DNA of 6,153 bases from an uncultured Eubacteriales bacterium (lineage in GTDB: Bacteria > Bacillota > Clostridia > Lachnospirales > Anaerotignaceae), in NCBI GenBank assembly GCA_959604475.1, contig CAUHBX010000069.1, positions 1 to 6,153 on the forward strand, in the 5' to 3' direction. Each line of letters starts with the position of its first letter. Positions within the stretch are counted from its first letter, which is position 1. The notes under the pieces were generated by a model that ran no database searches, was not told the DNA's origin, and saw nothing but the letters and a program-made list of their open reading frames with translations. The position numbers were made by a program, and so were the translations under genes. Below are positions 1-6,153 of the stretch, piece by piece.

Positions 1-1
1 A

Positions 2-181
2 ATACCTAATACAACAAAATTTATTATAGCTCAGAGAATATCATCGGTTCAGGATTCCGATAAAATAATTGTTCTTGATAACGGTGAAATAAACGCTGTC
101 GGAACACATGATGAGCTTTTGAAATCAAACGCAATTTACCGAGAGGTATATGAATCTCAGACTAAAGGAGGCGAGGAATAA
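2..181 (+). CDS. ABC exporter subunit, C-terminal end only (degenerate-site half of a heterodimer)
   Basis: This is the 3' end (59 codons plus TAA) of a gene that begins left of the window. The visible part is the end of a nucleotide-binding domain: the H-loop strand, reading TTKFIIAQRISSV, then the 'D-KIIVLDNGEI' strand, then 'GTHDELL' and a short C-terminal helix ending in GGEE. The switch-loop His of a normal ABC ATPase is Gln here (Q11 of the visible part). That change is known from the degenerate-site subunit of heterodimeric exporters such as Thermotoga TM287. The stop (179-181) shares its last A with the ATG of the next gene, so the two are translationally coupled and presumably form one membrane exporter. 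Walker A, Walker B and the signature motif lie outside the window, so the state of the Walker B glutamate cannot be seen. The family assignment is firm; the substrate is unknown. Confidence 0.93.
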   Translation: MPNTTKFIIAQRISSVQDSDKIIVLDNGEINAVGTHDELLKSNAIYREVYESQTKGGEE

Positions 182-2103
182 TGGCACAGGAAACAAGACC
201 AATGATGGGACGCGGTCCAAGAGGCGGAGCCAGAGGCCCTCGTCCAAAAGTTGACAACGCAGGCAAAACAATCAGGCGTCTTATGAGCTATGTAGGAAAA
301 TATAAAATACAGTTCGCTTTTGTTATTGTTTGTATAATAGTCAGCGCCATTGCAAATGTTCAGGGTTCGCTTTTCATACAGAAGGTAATTGATGATTATA
401 TTACTCCTATGCTTGCCACCGGAAACAGGGATTTTACTGCCTTTGCCGGAGCGATTGTAAAAATGGGTATAATATTTGCAGTCGGTATCTTTGCCACACT
501 TTTTTATAACAGGACAATGGTAGGAATATCGCAGGGGGTTCTCAAGCAGGTGCGTGACGATATGTTCGCACATATGCAGACGCTTCCGATAAAATATTTT
601 GACTCGCATACTCACGGTGACCTGATGAGCCACTATACAAATGATACCGATACGCTTCGTCAGATGCTTTCACAGTCACTGCCAATGTTCATTTCTTCCG
701 CAATTACTATTGTGTCAGTAGCGGTTGCTATGTTAAGATCAAGTATATGGCTTACACTCTTTGTTGTGGTGTTTATATTCCTCATGCTTCAGGTTACAAA
801 AAAAATTGCCGGAAATTCCTCCAAGTTTTTTGTTAAGCAGCAAAAGTCTCTTGGCGAACTTAACGGATATATAGAGGAAATGATAAACGGACAGAAGGTA
901 ATTAAGGTATTCTGCCATGAGGATAAAGCAAAGGAAGGCTTTGACAACAAGAACGAGGAGCTTCGTCAAAATATGACCAGCGCAAACAAGTTTGCCAATA
1001 TCCTTATGCCGGTTATGATGAATTTAGGAAACCTGGAATACGTATGTATTGCTATTCTTGGCGGTTTTCTCGCCATTAACGGTATGGGCGGACTTACACT
1101 TGGTATAATAGCCTCCTTCCTTTCCCTTTCAAAGAGCCTCACAAATCCCATCAGCCAGATATCACAGCAGCTTAACTCAGTTGTTATGGCTCTTGCAGGT
1201 GCTGAGCGTATATTTGAGCTTATGGATGAGAAGCCTGAGATTGACGATGGCAGGGTTACTCTTGTAAATGTTGTAAGAAATGATGACGGTACTCTTTCTG
1301 AATCGAAAAAACGTACGCATATATGGGCATGGAAGGTTCCCTCAGATAACGGTCACGAATACGTTGAGCTTAAAGGAGACGTACGCTTCCATGATGTCGA
1401 TTTCGGTTATGAACAAGGCAAATCAATACTTCACGATATTTCATTGTTTGCTAAGCCCGGTCAGAAAATCGCCTTTGTAGGAGCTACAGGGGCAGGAAAA
1501 ACCACAATAACAAATCTTATAAACCGTTTCTATGATATACAGGACGGAGTTATAACCTACGATGGCATTGACGTTAAAAACATAAAGAAAGACGACCTGC
1601 GCCATTCACTTGGCATAGTTCTGCAGGATGTAAACCTGTTCACCGGAACAATTATGGATAATATACGTTACGGGCGTCTTGACGCTACCGATGAAGAGGT
1701 AATTGCAGCCGCCAAGCTTGCAAATGCGCATGACTTTATTATGATGCTTCCCGATGGATATAACACTATGCTTACAGGCGACGGCGGAAGCCTCTCACAG
1801 GGACAGCGCCAGCTCATATCAATTGCGAGGGCAGCTGTAGAGGACCCTCCTGTTATGATACTTGATGAAGCTACCTCTTCAATTGATACAAGAACCGAAT
1901 CCATTGTTCAGGAAGGAATGGATTCGCTTATGGAAGGCAGGACTGTATTTGTCATTGCCCATAGGCTTTCAACCGTTCAAAATTCCAAGGCTATTATGGT
2001 TCTTGAGCACGGCGTAATTATTGAAAGAGGAAGCCATGAAGAACTAATTGAGCAAAAAGGCAAGTACTATCAGCTTTATACAGGCGCTTTTGAACTGGAA
2101 TAA
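181..2103 (+). CDS. ABC exporter, fused permease and ATPase (consensus-site half of a heterodimer)
   Basis: A complete 640-residue half-transporter of the multidrug/lipid exporter type. After a Gly/Arg/Pro-rich cytoplasmic start (about 10-22), six membrane helices are visible at about 43-65, 90-112, 169-186, 188-205, 274-298 and 305-326. The ATPase domain follows: A-loop Tyr410, Walker A GATGAGKTT (434-442), Q-loop Gln482, signature LSQGQ (538-542), Walker B with Asp562 and catalytic Glu563, and H-loop His594. All ATP-hydrolysis residues are intact, but the signature has Gln where LSGGQ has Gly, as in TM288. This fits a partner of the upstream Gln-switch subunit. The linker between the permease and the ATPase is about 35 residues longer than usual (about 360-394, with a WAW motif), a version I recall from many Clostridia. 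The start is ATG181, with AAAGGAGG at 164-171, 9 nt upstream, and overlaps the previous stop. It probably exports drugs, lipids or peptides; the substrate cannot be read from sequence. Confidence 0.96.
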   Translation: MAQETRPMMGRGPRGGARGPRPKVDNAGKTIRRLMSYVGKYKIQFAFVIVCIIVSAIANVQGSLFIQKVIDDYITPMLATGNRDFTAFAGAIVKMGIIFAVGIFATLFYNRTMVGISQGVLKQVRDDMFAHMQTLPIKYFDSHTHGDLMSHYTNDTDTLRQMLSQSLPMFISSAITIVSVAVAMLRSSIWLTLFVVVFIFLMLQVTKKIAGNSSKFFVKQQKSLGELNGYIEEMINGQKVIKVFCHEDKAKEGFDNKNEELRQNMTSANKFANILMPVMMNLGNLEYVCIAILGGFLAINGMGGLTLGIIASFLSLSKSLTNPISQISQQLNSVVMALAGAERIFELMDEKPEIDDGRVTLVNVVRNDDGTLSESKKRTHIWAWKVPSDNGHEYVELKGDVRFHDVDFGYEQGKSILHDISLFAKPGQKIAFVGATGAGKTTITNLINRFYDIQDGVITYDGIDVKNIKKDDLRHSLGIVLQDVNLFTGTIMDNIRYGRLDATDEEVIAAAKLANAHDFIMMLPDGYNTMLTGDGGSLSQGQRQLISIARAAVEDPPVMILDEATSSIDTRTESIVQEGMDSLMEGRTVFVIAHRLSTVQNSKAIMVLEHGVIIERGSHEELIEQKGKYYQLYTGAFELE

Positions 2104-2132
2104 AGTAAGCACTGCCAAAGGAGATTAGATAA

Positions 2133-2546
2133 ATGAGAGAAAAATTTGCAAAATTCATGGCCGGACGATATGGCGGAGACCAACTTAATCGAGTTATCTC
2201 CATCAGTGCGGTAGTATTTCTTGTAATATCGTTAATAATATCAAGGAAGGTTCCCATACTGGGAACACTTCTTTGGGTATTAGCTCTTGCCCTTATAATA
2301 TTCTGCTATTACAGGACATTTTCAAGGGATATTGCGAAGCGCTCTGCTGAAAATCAAAAGTTTATGTCGCTTAGATACAAACAGGCTGTCAATAAACAAC
2401 GCAGGGCTGAAAGGGCCGCGCAGAGCAAGGACTACAAGTTCTTTAAATGCCCTAAATGCGGAGTACTTAACCGTATTCCAAAGGGAAAAGGTAAAATCCA
2501 GATAACCTGCCCTAAATGCGGAGAGCAATTTATAAGAAAGAGCTGA
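2133..2546 (+). CDS. Small membrane protein with C-terminal zinc ribbon
   Basis: A 137-residue protein. Its N-terminus (about 1-20) contains an 'FMAGRYGGDQLNR' stretch, a pattern I recall from small Firmicute membrane proteins. Two hydrophobic helices follow (about 21-37 and 42-60), separated by only a few residues (SRKVP), so they form a hairpin with both ends on the same side, probably the cytoplasm. A basic, Gln/Arg-rich segment (about 61-104) leads to a zinc ribbon made of two CPKCG knuckles, with Cys106, Cys109, Cys126 and Cys129 as expected ligands. The ribbon may bind nucleic acid or protein, or be structural; no catalytic residues are seen. The start has AAAGGAG at 2117-2123, 9 nt before ATG. 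It sits 29 nt after the exporter gene and 4 nt before the DUF5685 gene, so it is probably in one operon with both. The biological role is unknown. Confidence 0.88.
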   Translation: MREKFAKFMAGRYGGDQLNRVISISAVVFLVISLIISRKVPILGTLLWVLALALIIFCYYRTFSRDIAKRSAENQKFMSLRYKQAVNKQRRAERAAQSKDYKFFKCPKCGVLNRIPKGKGKIQITCPKCGEQFIRKS

Positions 2547-2550
2547 TTTA

Positions 2551-3375
2551 ATGTTCGGATATGTGGCCGCTAATACAAAGGCTTTAAAACCTGATGAACT
2601 CAAGACCTATAAAGGACTGTACTGCGGTTTATGCCGCACCTTGAAGGAAAGGCACGGCAGTATAAGCCGTATTACCTTAACCTACGATATGACTTTCCTT
2701 ATACTGGTTTTATCTTCCCTTTACGAAGCAGACGATAAAACCGGCCGGGAAAGATGTATTGTGCATCCCAAAAGCAAGCACTCCTATATTGTCAACCGCT
2801 TTACAAATTATGCGGCTGACATGAATATAGCCCTGACCTACAACAAATTCCTTGATGATTGGGAAGATGATAAAAACGCGGGAGCCAGGCTTGGAGCCGC
2901 TTATTTCAAAAAGTCCTATTATAAAGTATGGGATAAGTACCCGAGACAATGCTCTGTAATGGAAAGATGTTTGCACGAGCTGTCTCAAGTCGAAAAAAAA
3001 GGTATTGTAAACCCTGATATACCGGCCAACATATTCGGCAGGCTCCTTGCCGAAATTTTTATAGTTAAGGAAGATGAATATTCCGACACACTTAGAAAGG
3101 CCGCCGCCAGTCTTGGACGATTTATATATATACTGGATGCCTGGGACGATTTATCTGATGATATAAAAAAAGAAAGATATAATCCCCTTACCTCCATAAA
3201 TCCTAATAATATTGAATCCATACTAACTATGCTGATTGCGGATTGCTCTGAAGCCTTTCTATCACTGCCATATAAAAATAACAGCGAAATAATAAAAAAT
3301 ATAGTTTATTACGGAGTCTGGATGCGCTATAAATCGCCAAATGAACAAAATACTGAAGCCAACGCTAAGGCATAA
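2551..3375 (+). CDS. DUF5685-like protein of unknown function
   Basis: A 274-residue, apparently soluble, mostly helical protein with no signal peptide. The start MFGYV, followed by YCGLCRTL (Cys25, Cys28), matches what I recall of the DUF5685 family, usually found in Clostridia near zinc-ribbon and J-domain genes. Further marks are Cys69-x2-His72, which with Cys25/Cys28 could make a four-ligand metal site. There are also two acidic helix motifs, LDDWEDD (101-107) and DAWDDLSDD (196-204), the second followed by ERYNPL (208-213). The paired Asp-rich motifs recall class I isoprenyl/squalene synthase-type enzymes, but that is a resemblance seen by eye, not an assignment. ATG2551 is chosen because it gives the family N-terminus; only a weak purine run (AAGAAAG, about 2534-2540) precedes it, so translation is probably coupled to the zinc-ribbon gene ending 4 nt upstream. 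The function is not known. Confidence 0.85.
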   Translation: MFGYVAANTKALKPDELKTYKGLYCGLCRTLKERHGSISRITLTYDMTFLILVLSSLYEADDKTGRERCIVHPKSKHSYIVNRFTNYAADMNIALTYNKFLDDWEDDKNAGARLGAAYFKKSYYKVWDKYPRQCSVMERCLHELSQVEKKGIVNPDIPANIFGRLLAEIFIVKEDEYSDTLRKAAASLGRFIYILDAWDDLSDDIKKERYNPLTSINPNNIESILTMLIADCSEAFLSLPYKNNSEIIKNIVYYGVWMRYKSPNEQNTEANAKA

Positions 3376-3420
3376 TATTACAAAAGTCCTTAAAATTCCA
3401 TTAATTTATCACTTTTGACC

Positions 3421-3450
3421 TTCACAAAGCCTTGGAGTTAGGTTTATAAT
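3421..3450 (+). promoter_or_regulatory. Probable sigma-A promoter for the J-domain gene
   Basis: The -35 candidate TTCACA (3421-3426) and a perfect -10 TATAAT (3445-3450) are separated by 18 nt, in the gap between the DUF5685 gene and the J-domain gene. Transcription would start near 3457, leaving a leader of about 40 nt. This suggests the J-domain gene can be made independently of the upstream operon; no terminator clearly separates them, so read-through is also possible. No CIRCE heat-shock element (TTAGCACTC-N9-GAGTGCTAA) is visible. Confidence 0.6.
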
Positions 3451-3478
3451 AGTTTGGAACTTGTACAGGAAGCAATTT

Positions 3479-3485
3479 AAGGAGG
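3479..3485 (+). promoter_or_regulatory. Ribosome binding site that fixes the J-domain gene start
   Basis: AAGGAGG lies 11 nt before ATG3497. The same reading frame is open back to a TTG at 3461, but this strong site lies inside that longer reading and points to ATG3497, which also gives the canonical J-domain N-terminus ([11 protein letters not shown]). Confidence 0.85.
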
Positions 3486-3496
3486 ATATTCCGAAA

Positions 3497-4177
3497 ATGA
3501 CAGAAGACCCGTATAAAGTGCTGGGAGTCCCTCCGACAGCATCAGACGACGAAATACAAAAGGCATACAGAAGGATGGTTAAAAAGTATCATCCTGACGT
3601 TAATCCCGGTGATGAAAACGCCGAGAGAAAAATGCGTGAAATAAATGCGGCATACGACCAGATAAGAAATATTCGAGAAGGCAAGACTGCCTTTGGCGGA
3701 CAGGCCGGAGGACAAAAAGCCGGCGGCTACGGAAGCTCGGGTGGCGGATACTACGGCGGTTTCTCATGGGAGGATATATTTGGAAGCGGCTTTGAAGGCT
3801 ATGGACAGGCTCAGCAGGAAGCTACTACAGAACTTACTGCCGCTAGGAATTACATTAATTCAGCACATTACAGAGAAGCCCTTAATGTCCTAAATTCTGT
3901 AGATATAAGCCAGAGAGGTGCAAGATGGTATTATTTCCACGCACTTGCAAACTATGGCTTGGGAAATAGGATTGAGGCAATGAGCGATGCGGAGCAGGCT
4001 GCGCGCATGGAGCCAAACAACATGGAATACCAACAACTACTGTCAAGGCTTAAAAGCGGCGGAGCAACCTATCAGCAATATGGAGGAGGTTCCCCTGTAG
4101 TCTGTGGAACAAGCAATATTTGTGTTGACTTATGCATAGCAAATATGCTATGCGGTATGTGCTGCAGGCCGTGCTAA
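3497..4177 (+). CDS. J-domain co-chaperone with TPR-like region and cysteine-rich tail
   Basis: A 226-residue J-domain protein. The J domain fills about 1-65 with the invariant His32-Pro33-Asp34 loop, so it should stimulate the ATPase of an Hsp70 (DnaK type). A Gly-rich linker follows (about 68-107) that includes a DIF motif (93-95), as in the G/F region of true DnaJ. Residues about 112-186 form two TPR-like helical hairpins ('YREALNVL' and '[23 protein letters not shown]'), suggesting a protein-binding module. A Gly/Tyr/Gln spacer leads to a tail with seven cysteines (203, 209, 213, 219, 222, 223, 226), the last being the final residue. It lacks the four CxxCxGxG repeats and the C-terminal substrate domains of DnaJ, so it is a specialised J protein, not the housekeeping one. 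The start is set by AAGGAGG at 3479-3485. It follows the DUF5685 gene with its own promoter and ends at a terminator. The client is unknown. Confidence 0.9.
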   Translation: MTEDPYKVLGVPPTASDDEIQKAYRRMVKKYHPDVNPGDENAERKMREINAAYDQIRNIREGKTAFGGQAGGQKAGGYGSSGGGYYGGFSWEDIFGSGFEGYGQAQQEATTELTAARNYINSAHYREALNVLNSVDISQRGARWYYFHALANYGLGNRIEAMSDAEQAARMEPNNMEYQQLLSRLKSGGATYQQYGGGSPVVCGTSNICVDLCIANMLCGMCCRPC

Positions 4178-4206
4178 AAAAATTAATTTAGACAGTCTTT
4201 GAGATA

Positions 4207-4243
4207 TAAACGGAGCGTATCAGATGATACGCTCCGTTTTCTG
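4207..4243 (+). terminator. Intrinsic terminator after the J-domain gene
   Basis: A perfect 12-bp stem (4210-4221 with 4226-4237), extendable by two A-T pairs, has an AGAT loop and is followed by TTTTCTGCTTT. The stem is GC-rich in the middle (CGGAGCG) and begins about 30 nt after the J-domain stop. The U-tract is short and interrupted, but the structure and position are typical. It separates the J-domain block from nadE. Confidence 0.85.
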
Positions 4244-4273
4244 CTTTATACAATAACATTTATTTTTACTCCC

Positions 4274-4302
4274 TTGACATTTCTTTCATCAAACCTGATA
4301 AT
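4274..4302 (+). promoter_or_regulatory. Strong sigma-A promoter for nadE
   Basis: A consensus -35 TTGACA (4274-4279) and -10 GATAAT (4297-4302, one mismatch to TATAAT) are separated by an ideal 17 nt. Transcription would begin near 4309, giving a leader of only about 27 nt that carries AAGGAG (4323-4328) 7 nt before ATG4336. The leader is too short for a riboswitch. A small inverted repeat TTAAC-N6-GTTAA (4307-4322) overlaps the likely start point and could be an operator, though this is weak. Confidence 0.8.
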
Positions 4303-4335
4303 TTAATTAACTACTTTGTTAAAAGGAGAATTATT

Positions 4336-6153
4336 ATGTACGGATTTATTAGATGTGCATCGGCTGTCCCTAAGCTAAGGGTTGCCGACTGTGAATATAA
4401 TACCAGAGAAATAATAAATATGATAAATGCCGCTGCTCAAAATGATGTAGAGCTTCTTGTTTTTCCTGAGCTTTGTATTACCGGATACACATGCGCCGAT
4501 TTATTTATGCAGACTTCGCTGCTGACGTCAGCCGAAGAATGCCTGTCATTGATAGCTGAATCAACAGTAGGTAAAAAAATAGTTGTTGTTGTCGGCCTTC
4601 CGATAAATATAGGCAACAGCCTTTACAACTGTTCTGTCGCTGTATGTGAAGGGCAGATTTTAGGCGCAGTGCCAAAAACATATATACCAAACTATGGAGA
4701 ATTTTATGAAAAGCGGTGGTTTAAAAGCGGACGCGGGCTTAAAGGCGGAATAGCGCTTTGTGAGCAGAGCGTCCCTGTCGGCACGAACCTAATATTTGCC
4801 GCCGAAGGCATTGAAAATTTTACCTTTGGTATCGAAATATGTGAAGATTTGTGGGCAAATATTCCGCCAAGCTGTAACCTTACCCTCTCAGGAGCGCTTA
4901 TAATAGCCAATACCTCTGCCAGCAATGAGCTGGCTACAAAAAACGAGTATAGGATTTCCCTTATATCCGGCCAGTCAGCCAGATGTATATGCGGATATGT
5001 GTACTCTTCTTCGGGTATAGGTGAATCTACCCAGGATACTGTCTTCAGCGGCCATTCGATAATATGCGAAAACGGTTCTATCTTAAATGAGGGTGAACGG
5101 TTTTCAAAGGATAATTCCCTGATTATAGCCGATATAGATACTGAATTGCTTGCAAATGACAGGCGCAAAAACATGAGCTATTCTGACATTGAACTGCCTG
5201 AACCCGAAATAATCTCATTTCCCATGTATGACAGAGTAAAGGACAAGCTTAAGCGTTTTATTCGTCCTCTTCCATTTGTCCCGAACAACGATGAAGCAAT
5301 GAACCACAGATGCAGAGATATATTTAATATTCAGGTTGCTGGCCTGGCAAAACGTGTAATGCATACAAATGCGAACACGCTTGTACTTGGCATATCAGGC
5401 GGGCTCGATTCTACCCTCGCTCTGCTGGCAGCAGTTAAGACCTGCGATTATCTGGAGCTTGACAGAAAAACTGTTATCGGTGTGACAATGCCTGGATTCG
5501 GCACCACTGACAGAACCTATAACAATGCCTTAGCCTTAATGGACGCGCTCGGGGTACAGGCACGTGAAATCTCCATAAGAGAAGCCTCTCTTCTTCATTT
5601 TAAGAGTATTGGACATGACCCAGAAATTCACGATATTACCTATGAGAATACGCAGGCAAGGGAAAGAACTCAAATATTAATGGATTTGGCAAACAAGGAA
5701 AACGGTTTGGTTATTGGTACAGGTGACCTTTCGGAGCTGGCACTTGGCTGGGCAACCTATAACGGTGACCATATGTCAATGTACGGTGTAAATTCTGGAG
5801 TGCCAAAAACGCTTGTACGCGTGCTTGTTAACTGGGTAGCACACTTTGGTACATTAGATTCTAATGCTGTAAACATTTTAATGGATATACTGGATACACC
5901 TGTTTCTCCTGAGCTTCTGCCACCGGATAAGGATAACAACATAAACCAGAAAACAGAAGAAATTGTAGGCCCCTATGAACTGCATGATTTCTTTCTCTAT
6001 TATGTAGTAAGGTGTGGGTTTACTCCGAAAAAAATATACTATTTAGCGCTTAACGCCTTTGACGGACGCTATGACAGCCAGACAATACTAAAATGGCTTA
6101 AAAACTTCTACAGGAGATTTTTTTCACAGCAGTTTAAGCGTTCCTGTCTGCCT
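4336..6153 (+). CDS. nadE: Glutamine-hydrolysing NAD+ synthetase, 3' end cut by the window
   Basis: The last step of NAD+ synthesis: nicotinic acid adenine dinucleotide is adenylated by ATP and amidated with ammonia taken from glutamine. The 606 visible codons hold both domains of the long (glutamine-dependent) form. The N-terminal nitrilase-type glutaminase (about 1-270) has the triad Glu45 (FPELC), Lys114 (VPKTY) and Cys169 (IEICEDLW). Each is offset by exactly 7 from the residues I recall for the Mycobacterium tuberculosis enzyme (52/121/176). The synthetase domain (about 300 onward) has the ATP-pyrophosphatase P-loop SGGLDS (354-359), then YENTQARERTQ and GTGDLSELALGW. The frame is still open at the window edge at '...FKRSCLP'. 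Family members usually end about 30 residues later, so the gene is cut by the window, not truncated. It is cytosolic and monocistronic from the left, with its own promoter. The complete glutaminase means it should use glutamine, not only free ammonia. Confidence 0.97.
   Translation, partial: MYGFIRCASAVPKLRVADCEYNTREIINMINAAAQNDVELLVFPELCITGYTCADLFMQTSLLTSAEECLSLIAESTVGKKIVVVVGLPINIGNSLYNCSVAVCEGQILGAVPKTYIPNYGEFYEKRWFKSGRGLKGGIALCEQSVPVGTNLIFAAEGIENFTFGIEICEDLWANIPPSCNLTLSGALIIANTSASNELATKNEYRISLISGQSARCICGYVYSSSGIGESTQDTVFSGHSIICENGSILNEGERFSKDNSLIIADIDTELLANDRRKNMSYSDIELPEPEIISFPMYDRVKDKLKRFIRPLPFVPNNDEAMNHRCRDIFNIQVAGLAKRVMHTNANTLVLGISGGLDSTLALLAAVKTCDYLELDRKTVIGVTMPGFGTTDRTYNNALALMDALGVQAREISIREASLLHFKSIGHDPEIHDITYENTQARERTQILMDLANKENGLVIGTGDLSELALGWATYNGDHMSMYGVNSGVPKTLVRVLVNWVAHFGTLDSNAVNILMDILDTPVSPELLPPDKDNNINQKTEEIVGPYELHDFFLYYVVRCGFTPKKIYYLALNAFDGRYDSQTILKWLKNFYRRFFSQQFKRSCLP

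Noticed and set aside
157..633. 158-codon open frame on the - strand opposite the start of the second exporter gene
   Set aside because: It lies wholly against a well-supported ABC exporter gene, shows no recognisable domain, and is best explained as a shadow of that gene.
3381..3417. Inverted repeat CAAAAGT-N23-ACTTTTG after the DUF5685 gene as a possible terminator
   Set aside because: The arms are only 7 bp and AT-rich, the loop is 23 nt and no T-run follows, so it would be a poor terminator.
3415..3450. TTGACC (3415-3420) as the -35 box for TATAAT at 3445
   Set aside because: The spacing would be 24 nt, too long for sigma-A; TTCACA at 3421-3426 with 18 nt fits better.
3693..3893. 66-codon + strand open frame inside the J-domain gene
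   Set aside because: It is out of frame within the Gly-rich and TPR-like coding region, with no ribosome binding site or domain of its own.
4241..4335. Riboswitch or attenuator upstream of nadE
   Set aside because: The predicted leader is about 27 nt, and the only strong hairpin lies upstream of the promoter, where it acts as the terminator of the J-domain gene.
4704..5174. 156-codon open frame on the - strand opposite nadE
   Set aside because: The + strand has the intact NadE glutaminase domain, including the catalytic Cys169, in this region; the reverse frame has no domain and no credible start context.
1..6153. CRISPR array, tRNA, insertion sequence or phage gene
   Set aside because: No regularly spaced repeats, cloverleaf-like sequence, transposase or terminal inverted repeats were seen; the window is nearly filled by ordinary + strand genes.

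Overview
This window looks like an ordinary chromosomal segment from a low-to-moderate GC Firmicute, most likely of class Clostridia (gut or anaerobic Eubacteriales type). The reasons are the strong AGGAGG-type ribosome binding sites, frequent ATA/AGA/AAA codons, the style of the ABC exporter pair, a DUF5685-type protein next to a J-domain protein with a cysteine-rich tail, and a glutamine-dependent NAD+ synthetase of the two-domain type. All supported genes lie on the + strand. I see no mobile element, CRISPR array, tRNA or rRNA.

Layout. Positions 2-181 are the last 59 codons of an ABC exporter subunit. Its stop overlaps the start of a second, complete ABC exporter subunit (181-2103). The two read as a heterodimeric multidrug-type exporter with one degenerate ATP site: the first subunit has Gln in place of the H-loop His, and the second has an LSQGQ signature. 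After a 29-nt gap comes a small two-helix membrane protein with a C-terminal zinc ribbon (2133-2546). Four nt later comes a DUF5685-like protein (2551-3375). These four genes are spaced like one operon.

A 121-nt gap carries a plausible sigma-A promoter for a J-domain protein (3497-4177) with a Gly-rich linker, TPR-like helices and a seven-cysteine tail. A clear intrinsic terminator (about 4207-4243) closes this block. A near-consensus promoter (4274-4302) then drives nadE, glutamine-hydrolysing NAD+ synthetase. It is open at the right edge, with 606 codons visible and probably about 30 missing.

How the genes may work together. The exporter pair and nadE are self-contained and well understood. 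The middle three genes (zinc-ribbon membrane protein, DUF5685 protein, J-domain protein) are the least understood part. All three carry cysteine pairs or clusters that could bind metal, and the last could recruit Hsp70. A shared function is inference from proximity and from recalled co-occurrence, not something the sequence proves. The most interesting single observation is that the DUF5685 protein has two Asp-rich helices reminiscent of class I isoprenoid (squalene/phytoene synthase-like) enzymes plus a candidate CxxC...CxxH metal site. I found no clearly undescribed system.
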